A DNA stretch of 5,100 nucleotides from Rhodospirillales bacterium. GTDB taxonomy: Bacteria; Pseudomonadota; Alphaproteobacteria; Reyranellales; Reyranellaceae. The stretch covers positions 1-5,100 of the forward strand of contig JABMNB010000004.1 in assembly GCA_013205335.1 (NCBI GenBank), given 5' to 3'. The translations under genes were made by a program, and so were the position numbers. The notes below the pieces were generated by a model that was given only the letters and a program-made list of their open reading frames with translations, made no database searches and was not told the origin of the DNA. Shown piece after piece: positions 1 through 5,100 of this stretch. How positions within the stretch are numbered: the stretch's first letter is position 1; the number at the start of each line of letters is the position of its first letter.

Positions 1-1
1 A

Positions 2-78
2 TGGCGTCCCCGAGAGGATTCGAACCTCCGACCTCCGGTTTAGGAAACCGCTGCTCTATCCGGCTGAGCTACGGGGAC
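2..78 (-). tRNA. tRNA-Arg, anticodon CCU, with encoded CCA
   Basis: Read on the minus strand, this folds as a complete cloverleaf. The 7-bp acceptor stem GTCCCCG/CGGGGAC is perfect. The D arm is closed by GCTC/GAGC, and the T arm has loop TTCGAAT. A discriminator G and an encoded CCA occupy positions 5 down to 2. The anticodon loop is TTCCTAA, with CCT at 42-44, so it decodes AGG as arginine. Two stem positions are not Watson-Crick: a G-G opposition at the base of the anticodon stem (27/43) and a G-U pair at 49/65. Neither should abolish function. The 3' end points out of the left edge of the window, so anything integrated into it would lie to the left, outside the window. No second copy of the tRNA 3' end is visible here. 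Confidence 0.96.
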
Positions 79-249
79 GTGAGGCCGGATATAGCATCCG
101 ATCCATATGGCGTCTGCCTTTTCTTCACAGCCGGCGCGTGCCGTTTGCAGTGATCCACGGAGGTCGACGCCGCGTTGGGGACTCTTGTCAGGGACTTCGT
201 TTCCCTTTCCATCTTGCACGCGATTGTGACCCTCAAGAGCGTTTTTGGG
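79..249. other. non-coding gap between tRNA-Arg and the transposase remnant
   Basis: This stretch of about 170 bases shows no recognisable gene. Reading frames that cross it are extensions of out-of-frame readings of the transposase. Besides the tRNA upstream region, it holds one arm of a possible inverted repeat (152-171) that may mark the downstream end of the insertion sequence. I see no terminator hairpin with a T-run for the leftward transcript. Confidence 0.5.
88..116 (-). promoter_or_regulatory. weak candidate promoter of tRNA-Arg
   Basis: On the minus strand a TATATC hexamer (88-93) lies about 10 bases upstream of the mature tRNA 5' end, a good distance for a -10 box. A 17-base spacer upstream sits CAGACG (111-116), which keeps only the GAC core of a -35 box. 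A short inverted repeat (CGGAT...ATCCG, 87-100) overlaps the -10. This is a positional guess: some promoter must exist here, but the -35 is poor. Confidence 0.25.
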
Positions 250-1199
250 TCAGCGTGGACATCCAGCGGCGCAGAAGTAGTTCTGAAACTCGGCGGTCTT
301 GAATCGAGAGATTGCGTCGACGAGTGCGTGGAAGGGGGTGTCGTAGGTTCGACCTGCGGCCTTTCGAATGAACGCTTTGAGCTTGGCGAAGGCTTTCTCG
401 ATAGAATTGAGATCTGGGCTGTAAGGCGGGAGATAGCGCAGAGCGGCGCCAGCGGTTTCGATTGTCTGCTGAATGCCGTCGACCTTGTGGGACGACAGAT
501 TGTCCATGATGACGATGTCGCCAGGTTCGAGGGTCGGAGCGAGGAACTGAGTAGCCCGGGCCCGGAAGCTTCCGCCATCGATCGGTCCATCGAAGACGCA
601 GGGAGCGGCCATGGCGTCGCGCCTGATGGCCGCAAGAAAGGTCGTGGTCAGCCAGTGGCCGTGCGGCACGGAGGACAGACAACGCCGGCCGCGCGGTGCG
701 CGGTCATGGCGACCGGCCATACTGGTACTGGCTCGGGTTTCGTCGATGAAGATCAGGTGCTTTGGATTCAGTCCAGGCTGTGGCTCGCGCCCGACCGGCG
801 CGCCGCCGCGACGTCGGGACGTCGGGACGCTCCTGCTCGGCAGCGTGGAGTGTCTTTTTTTGCGCGTCGGCTTCAATCGGCGCAGCATCGTGCACAGACG
901 GCTGGTGCTGATCGACACGCCGTCCCGGTCGCGCAGCCACACGCACATCTCTGCCAGCGTCTCGTCCGGCATCGCGGCCACCCACCGGCGCAGTATCTCA
1001 TGGTGGCCGGCCAGCTTTGCCTTCGGACCACGGCCTGGAACCTGCGCCGTGGTCTCACCCGTCATCGCGCGCCGGATCATGACCTTTGAGACGTACGACG
1101 TGCTGACCCGCAGCAGACGACCCGCCGCCGCAACGGCGGCGCCCTCGTTGGCGCGATGTGCCCAGTGATGCTGTCGCTGAGCTCCCAGCTGATCCTGGC
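250..1199 (-). pseudogene. IS630-family transposase, degenerate (DDE type, multiple frameshifts, no start)
   Basis: The family transposase cuts and pastes its element into TA sites. The catalytic domain is well kept. FIDET has the first Asp at 742-744, VIMDNLSSHK has the second Asp at 502-504, and LPPYSPDLNSIEKAFAKLK has the Glu at 397-399, giving the DD(34)E spacing of IS630. Upstream, VSTSYVSKV is the helix-turn-helix region. Decay is visible at several points. The N-terminal stretch ARISWELSDSITGHIA (1152-1199) is one frame away from the following NEGAAVAAAGRLL. The linker also leaves frame at a run of seven T (855-861). It then meets an 8-bp tandem duplication (810-825) and returns to frame near 791, so about 23 residues are scrambled; the neighbouring frame reads KKTLHAAEQERPDV, the family sequence. 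No ATG, GTG or TTG is present at the expected start. A long open frame runs on into the channel gene in a different frame, but that extension is not real coding sequence. Confidence 0.85.
810..825. repeat. 8-bp tandem duplication inside the transposase remnant
   Basis: GACGTCGG occurs twice directly in tandem (810-817 and 818-825), with a partial third unit GACG. Removing one copy restores the family reading RPDVAAARR in the linker of the transposase, so this looks like a replication-slippage event rather than functional structure. Confidence 0.75.
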
Positions 1200-1229
1200 G
1201 TCGTGGGCAGGTGGATCTGACCCGGTGTG

Positions 1230-1916
1230 TCAGCGCCCCTGCTGCGACGAGTACGAGCCGACAAACAGCGCGACGACCACCGCAAAATAGAATTGCCCGA
1301 CCACCGCCTGCAGCGTCGCGAGCATGCGCGCGGTGTGCGACACCGGAAGCACGTCGCCGTAACCCACCGTCGCCAGCGTCACCAGACTGAAATAGATCAT
1401 GTCGCTCTGCAGCAGGTGCACCGGTCGTCGGGCGATCTCGACCGGCAGGGAGAAGCTCGCCGGGTGCCAGGTGATCAGGCACAGGTAGAACTGCGTGAAC
1501 AGCAGGGCCAGCAGCAGGTAGGCCGCCACGGTGGCGAAGATGCTGTCGATCGTGAGCGTCCGCTCCCGGCGCACGAACGCGAGCATGCCGGCCGCCACCG
1601 CAACGAGCACGGGCACCAGGGTCATCAACTCGACGGTGCGATACCATTGCCATAGTTCGGGCCGGATCGAGAAGACGGAAAGCATGGTCCCGGCCATTGA
1701 CAGCAGCCACAGCAAGATCAGCACGCTGCGCAGCGTCCGCCATCCCGGATTGGCCGACACTGTTACCAGCACGGTGGCCAGCAGCAGCGCCTCCAAAACC
1801 ATCTGGACCAACCAGCTTCCCACGATCAGCGGCGCGGTCAGCAGATAGGCACAGATCAGCAGGGTCAGCAGCAGGAACCGCCACCGTGCAAAGACCACTG
1901 CGAGGTCGACGCTCAC
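1230..1916 (-). CDS. potassium-channel-like membrane protein (Ion_trans_2 pore)
   Basis: The product is a 228-residue inner-membrane protein predicted to conduct K+. Near its C-terminus is the selectivity filter TVGYGD (residues 183-188), preceded by a pore helix (about 171-182) and followed by the inner helix (about 203-221). This is the two-helix pore fold of bacterial K+ channels. Hydrophobic segments at about 13-33, 35-53, 63-83, 93-114 and 122-145 come first, so the layout is six membrane segments plus a pore loop. None carries the regularly spaced arginines of a voltage sensor. No RCK/TrkA-N or cyclic-nucleotide domain follows; the chain ends seven or eight residues after the last helix. 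The start is GTG at 1914-1916, overlapping the TGA of the upstream remnant frame as GTGA, which suggests translational coupling. No good ribosome binding site stands directly upstream; GGAGGGA lies about 30 bases before it. The fold is well supported, but ion selectivity and gating are inferred. Confidence 0.9.
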   Translation of the reverse strand: MSVDLAVVFARWRFLLLTLLICAYLLTAPLIVGSWLVQMVLEALLLATVLVTVSANPGWRTLRSVLILLWLLSMAGTMLSVFSIRPELWQWYRTVELMTLVPVLVAVAAGMLAFVRRERTLTIDSIFATVAAYLLLALLFTQFYLCLITWHPASFSLPVEIARRPVHLLQSDMIYFSLVTLATVGYGDVLPVSHTARMLATLQAVVGQFYFAVVVALFVGSYSSQQGR

Positions 1917-2524
1917 GGACGGGCCGGCGCGGGCAGCCGTCCCTCCGATGTCTCGTGCACCAAAGCGATCGCATTGTAGAACATCGCCAGGCCAAGAAGG
2001 GTCAAGAACTCGGGGGTGACGGCCGAGAGGGGGGCGCCCATCTGTGACAGCTTGACGAACCCGTCGATCGCCGATGTGCTCGGTATCAGAAACGACACGC
2101 TGCGGATGGCGGGCGGGATCGCCTCGGCCGGCCAGGCAAATCCTGCGACCATGAACAAGGACAGGCCGAGGGCGGCGAGGAAAAGCGATACCCGGAGCGG
2201 CGTCCGAAGCAGGCCCGCGACCACGAAGCCCAGCCTCCCGACGGAGAGCACGAAGGGGACGGCGAAGAGGAGCGAGGGCCCGACGTTGCCGAGCCGCGGC
2301 ACGCCGTACAGATAGTCCGCGTCACCCTGATAAACGTCCAAGGGACCGCGATGGGCAGTCGGTTCGCCAGCCCGGTGCTGAAGATCGCAGCAAGCAGTGC
2401 GCCGCGCGACCGCCAGGGCGGCCTGCGCGGCAAGCCGTGCGGCGACCAACTGCGGGCTCTCCATCTCTGCCATCATCGGGCTGCGCTCGACGCTATTGTG
2501 AAGGATTTCGAGCGTCGGACGCAA
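1913..2524 (-). pseudogene. remnant of an HlyD / ABC-2 permease export operon (open but internally deleted)
   Basis: A single open frame of about 203 codons (TTG start at best, no ribosome binding site) reads as pieces of different proteins. Its last 130 residues match the C-terminal part of ABC-2-type exporter permeases: YLYGVPRLG, several hydrophobic helices, then AGFAWPAEAIPPAIRSV and IPSTSAIDGFVKLSQMGA, the typical end of the family. At residues 17-41, MMAEMESPQLVAARLAAQA resembles the stretch after the lipoyl half-motif in HlyD-family membrane fusion proteins. Between them (2344-2406) the neighbouring frame reads RGALLAAIFSTGLANRLPIAV, which looks like the first membrane segment of the same permease type. 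A whole permease is about 370-400 residues, so over 200 are missing. I infer two deletions: mid-hlyD to permease start, and permease TM1 to its C-terminal half. No ATP-binding subunit is present. The C-terminal assignment is strong, the HlyD piece moderate. Confidence 0.7.
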
Positions 2525-2590
2525 CTTTGGAGGATAGGCCCGCCGTGTAGCAGGGCGCCCGCCGCGCCTCGATCATCATGAATGTCGCCT
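2525..2590. other. short intergenic gap after the MFS gene
   Basis: These 66 bases separate the MFS stop from the exporter remnant. On the minus strand, AGGCGC and GCGCCCT (around 2540-2560) could form an imperfect short hairpin, but no T-run follows, so I do not call a terminator. No promoter motif stands out. Read-through from the MFS gene into the remnant and the channel is therefore possible. Confidence 0.35.
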
Positions 2591-4216
2591 TCAGGCGGCC
2601 TTGCTGTCGGGCTGTGGACCAGGTGGCAATTCCCCCGGGCGATAGTCGGGCAACAGGCGTGCCGGGAAAATCATCAACAGCGACAGCACGCCAAACACCA
2701 GAAAGCACAGTTTCAGCGCTCTGAGCCGGGCGTCCGCGTTGATCCGCTGCGCTTCCGCCGCCTGTGCCGGCGTCGCCGTGGTGGCCGCCATCGCGGCCAG
2801 CAGACGATCGTTGCTCACGAATGTCACTTTGTCCAAATCGACCTGAGCAACCAGGCTTGGCGGAATGGTCGGGTTGTCGACGACGGCGCGCTGGATATTT
2901 GCGGACAGGATTCCCACCACCAAGGCGCCGGCGATAGCGGTGCCTACGCCCGCGGACAGGTTGTTGACCGTGCCGCGCAACGCCCCCACGTCACCGGCGA
3001 GCTCCCTCGGCGATGAGGTGACGAGAACATTGAACAGCAGCGTGACCAGCGCGCCCTGCCCGACACCGACCAGCATCAGTCCGAGCACCACGAATAAATT
3101 TGACCATTCGTTGAACATCACGAAGGCCAAGACAATCATCCCTGCCGAAACCAACGTGAAGGCATAGCGAGCGATCCGCCGCGGCGTAAGGGACTTGTAG
3201 AGGGTCACGACCAGCAGCGCCGCCATGAAAACGGCAAGCTGGTAGGGGATCATCGCAACCGCGGTATCGAAGCTAGATCGTCCCTGTACCATCTGAATGT
3301 ACAGCGGTGTCAGGAATGTCATCGCATTGCCGAGCACGACGATCGCCGCCATCGACAGCACGGCGCCGCGTTCCTGGCGGGACTCCAGCACCTGCAACGA
3401 CAGCAGCGGGGTGAGTTGCGCGGCCTGCCGGCGCTGCGTCCAGACAAGGAAAAGCTGGATTCCAATGACCCCGATGACGACCATTAATGCGGCCGGCGAC
3501 AGGCCAACCAAACTGAACGGAGCCCCGGGGCCCGCCATCAGCAAGCCCCACCGATTGAGATTGTTGAAGCCGAAGCTGATCAGGATGATCGCCGCCGCGG
3601 CCAGCGCAACGCCCACAAGGTCAATCTTTGTCCCCGGCAAAGGCGGAACCGGCTTGAGCTTGCCGGCCATCAGCAGCACGGCGCCCGTGAACGGGATCAC
3701 GAGGCCGAACGCATAGCGCCACCCGAGAAGGTCGCCGATTATGCCGGCCATGAAGAAGGCGGTCACGGTCGCCATTGCCTGGACCGAACCCAGCATCCCG
3801 AGTGCCGTGGCCTGCTGTTTGCCGCGAAAGTTGTTTGCGATCAGTACGACCAGCGTAGGAACGATCACCGCAGCGGCGAGGCCGGCCAGGAGCTGCGCGA
3901 GGATCAGGACGGTCGCATTGGGGCTGAAGGTCACGAGGGTCACGGCAACCAGCAAGGCCGCGGTCGCCGCACGAAACACCAGCAACGAGCCGAACATCTG
4001 CCCGAGCTTGGCGCCCAGCATGATGAAGCCCGCGACCCCCAGCGAGTAGGCCACGATCGCGGTGCCGACAGTCGTGGGGGCGACGTTGAATTCAGCGACG
4101 ATACCGCCGATGGAAACGGGCAACGCGTTGATGTTGAGCGACATCTGTGCCTGCCCCATGCCGATGACGACCATCGGGAACCAGGATTGCTTCACGTCGT
4201 CGGCGTTCGTGGTCAT
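2591..4216 (-). CDS. MFS transporter, DHA2-like (14 TM segments)
   Basis: The product is an inner-membrane secondary transporter, probably a proton-driven exporter; its substrate is unknown. From the chosen ATG (4214-4216) it has 541 residues with about 14 hydrophobic segments and a long extracytoplasmic loop (about 439-499) before the last one, the layout of the DHA2 (EmrB/QacA) family. GWRYAF (165-170) after TM5 and NINALP in TM1 (28-33) match family positions. Several hallmarks are altered. The loop 2-3 motif A, usually GxLGDRxGRR, reads GAKLGQMFG (68-76) and lacks the Asp and Arg residues. The TM1 Asp of LDxTIVNVALP is missing, and TM5 lacks the usual GP pair of motif C. This start is preferred because GGGATGGG lies just before it; an ATG 18 bases upstream (4234) lacks a ribosome site. 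The gene begins 26 bases after the glutaminase stop, so the two are probably cotranscribed. The tail is charged and proline-rich (PGELPPGPQPDSKAA). Confidence 0.9.
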   Translation of the reverse strand: MTTNADDVKQSWFPMVVIGMGQAQMSLNINALPVSIGGIVAEFNVAPTTVGTAIVAYSLGVAGFIMLGAKLGQMFGSLLVFRAATAALLVAVTLVTFSPNATVLILAQLLAGLAAAVIVPTLVVLIANNFRGKQQATALGMLGSVQAMATVTAFFMAGIIGDLLGWRYAFGLVIPFTGAVLLMAGKLKPVPPLPGTKIDLVGVALAAAAIILISFGFNNLNRWGLLMAGPGAPFSLVGLSPAALMVVIGVIGIQLFLVWTQRRQAAQLTPLLSLQVLESRQERGAVLSMAAIVVLGNAMTFLTPLYIQMVQGRSSFDTAVAMIPYQLAVFMAALLVVTLYKSLTPRRIARYAFTLVSAGMIVLAFVMFNEWSNLFVVLGLMLVGVGQGALVTLLFNVLVTSSPRELAGDVGALRGTVNNLSAGVGTAIAGALVVGILSANIQRAVVDNPTIPPSLVAQVDLDKVTFVSNDRLLAAMAATTATPAQAAEAQRINADARLRALKLCFLVFGVLSLLMIFPARLLPDYRPGELPPGPQPDSKAA

Positions 4217-4228
4217 TTTCCCATCCCG
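4205..4228 (-). promoter_or_regulatory. ribosome binding site deciding the MFS start
   Basis: On the minus strand GGGATGGGAAA precedes ATGACC, placing a purine-rich GGGA about 7 bases before the ATG at 4216. The upstream ATG at 4234 is preceded only by TAAGCAACCAT, which has no Shine-Dalgarno match. The downstream start is therefore the better choice, giving a protein that begins MTTNADDV. Confidence 0.5.
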
Positions 4229-4242
4229 ATACATATGGTTGC

Positions 4243-5100
4243 TTACGACGACGTGTCGGCTTGCGACGCGAAAAGGTTCAACCCCAGCCGTTCAGACAGG
4301 AATTTCGCCACCAGTTGGCCCTTGATGCTGTTTCCAGCTTCATCCAGCGGTGGAGCGAAGATGCCGACGGCCCCCTTGCCCGGCGCTATGGTCACGATGC
4401 CGCCGCTGACACCGCTCTTGCCGGGGAGCCCGATCTCGAACAGCCAGTCGCCGGATTGCTCGTACAGTCCCGCCGTCGCCAGCGCGGCGAGGACGCGCCG
4501 ACAATGCCCGGCGTCGACGACCCGCTCCCGGGTGATCGGGTTGACCCCGCCATCCGCCAGCGTGGCGCCCATGATGGCCAGGTCCTTGGCGGTCACGTTC
4601 AAGGAACATTGGCGAGTATAGATATCGGTCGCCTCCAGGGCATCGAAGTACATCCGGCCGTAGCCCTCGAGCAATTTGGCGATGCCGCGATTGCGCAAAT
4701 TGGTAGCGGCCTCCGACTCGTAGACTTCCTGGTCGATCTCGAGTCGCCGACCGGCGAACCGTGAGAGCCCCTCCTGGATGAAGCGGAACTTCGCCGCCGC
4801 GGTGGCTCCCGGAACGCTACTCGTCGTGGCAATCGCACCGGCATTGACCATCGGATTCATCGTCCGATCGCCATTGAGTTCGACCGCCATCACGGAGTTG
4901 AACGGCAAGCCGGTCGCGTTCACCCCGATCCTGCTGCGCGCTTCCTCCGCACCGATTGCCTGGCATACCAGCGCAAAGACGAACGGCTTTGAAATGCTCT
5001 GGATCGAGAACGCGTGGTCGCAATCCCCGATCCCGACATCCCGGCCGCTCACGGCAACGACGGATATTCCAAACAGGTCCGGTGATACCCGCGCCAGGGC
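4243..5100 (-). CDS. glsA: glutaminase (serine-dependent, glsA type), 5' end outside the window
   Basis: This cytoplasmic enzyme hydrolyses L-glutamine to L-glutamate and ammonia, and is fused to no other domain in view. The reading frame is open to the window edge (base 5100) and supplies 285 residues. The family is about 305-310 long, so roughly the first 25 are missing. The apparent GTG at 5052 is internal, because PDLFGISVVAVSG just upstream is family sequence. The nucleophile motif is FSIQSISKPF: the Ser and Lys of S-I-S-K correspond to the catalytic pair of the beta-lactamase-like glutaminase fold (Ser66/Lys69 in E. coli YbaS). Also present are NPMVNAGAI, YESEAATNLRNR, LADGGVNPIT, AGLYEQSGDW, GLPGKSGVSGGI and APPLDEAGNSIKGQ, all in family order. 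A small departure is PGKSG where PAKSG is usual. The MFS gene follows 26 bases after the TAA. In enterics, glutaminase supports acid resistance together with an amino-acid antiporter; that role here is inference. Confidence 0.95.
   Translation of the reverse strand, partial: ALARVSPDLFGISVVAVSGRDVGIGDCDHAFSIQSISKPFVFALVCQAIGAEEARSRIGVNATGLPFNSVMAVELNGDRTMNPMVNAGAIATTSSVPGATAAAKFRFIQEGLSRFAGRRLEIDQEVYESEAATNLRNRGIAKLLEGYGRMYFDALEATDIYTRQCSLNVTAKDLAIMGATLADGGVNPITRERVVDAGHCRRVLAALATAGLYEQSGDWLFEIGLPGKSGVSGGIVTIAPGKGAVGIFAPPLDEAGNSIKGQLVAKFLSERLGLNLFASQADTSS

Larger units (their letters stand above)
152..1217 (-). mobile_element. decayed IS630-family insertion sequence, ends uncertain
   Basis: The body is defined by the IS630-type transposase remnant. 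The ends are not firm. One possible inverted pair is GATCCAC-7 bases-GACGCC at 152-171, against the reverse complement of 1198-1217, which has the same two words with an 8-base spacer. A competing pair is GGGTCAG at 247-253 against CTGACCC at 1217-1223. Neither is flanked by a clear TA duplication, the usual IS630 target, so both may be chance. The right end must lie close to base 1225, because the channel gene stops at 1230. The element probably inserted just downstream of the channel gene and has since degraded. Confidence 0.4.

Noticed and set aside
69..249. Minus-frame extension from the transposase region toward the tRNA
   Set aside because: It is only an off-frame tail of the transposase, has no family resemblance and runs into the tRNA gene.
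175..1089. Long plus-strand open frame of about 300 codons
   Set aside because: It lies antisense to the IS630 transposase remnant, resembles no family, and is explained by the high GC content.
1200..1995. Continuous open minus frame extending the transposase to 581 codons
   Set aside because: The N-terminal half is an out-of-frame reading of the K+ channel gene with no transposase-like sequence, so it is not a fusion protein.
1697..2047. Plus-strand open frame over the channel start and permease remnant end
   Set aside because: It is antisense to two hydrophobic frames with clear family matches, has arginine/alanine-rich composition typical of GC-rich shadow frames, and contains no motif.
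2535..2562. GC-rich imperfect hairpin after the MFS gene as a rho-independent terminator
   Set aside because: The stem is bulged and no T-run follows on the minus strand.
4243..4764. Plus-strand open frames across the glutaminase gene
   Set aside because: They are antisense to a clear enzyme gene, with no recognisable motif and no ribosome binding signal.
5030..5052. GTG at 5050-5052 as the start of the glutaminase
   Set aside because: Upstream in-frame codons to the window edge read PDLFGISVVAV, which belongs to the glutaminase family, so the true start lies outside the window.

Overview
The window is GC-rich. Its gene content suggests a proteobacterium, most likely an alphaproteobacterium of the Rhizobiales type. 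The reasons are an IS630-family transposase of the sort common in rhizobia and their relatives, a CCA-encoding tRNA-Arg(CCU), and a serine-dependent glutaminase followed by an exporter. This placement is an inference from family resemblance, not an identification. Every supported gene lies on the minus strand, so transcription runs from right to left.

Reading along transcription: a glutaminase gene (glsA type, 5' end beyond base 5100) ends at 4243 and is followed within about 26 bases by a 14-TM major facilitator transporter (2591-4216). Next comes a shrunken remnant of an HlyD/ABC-2 export operon (1913 to about 2524). In it, an apparent membrane-fusion-protein piece, the first membrane segment of an ABC-2 permease and the C-terminal third of that permease are fused by deletions. 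The remnant's stop codon overlaps the GTG start of a small potassium-channel-like gene with a TVGYGD filter (1230-1916). The channel is followed by a decayed IS630-family transposase (250 to about 1199), and the leftmost feature is tRNA-Arg(CCU) at 2-78.

The working genes fit a stress or pH/ion homeostasis theme. Glutaminase releases ammonia and glutamate, the MFS protein may export a solute, and the channel could pass K+. Bacterial glutaminases with amino-acid antiporters are known acid-resistance modules, but this transporter is not of the GadC/YbaT amino-acid type, so the functional link is a hypothesis. The left half looks like a zone of rearrangement: a tRNA that could serve as an integration site, a broken insertion sequence, and an exporter operon cut down by internal deletions. 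I see no CRISPR array, phage gene, riboswitch or convincing terminator. The strongest unusual signals are the mosaic exporter remnant that stays open and coupled to the channel, and the transposase whose several indels almost cancel out.
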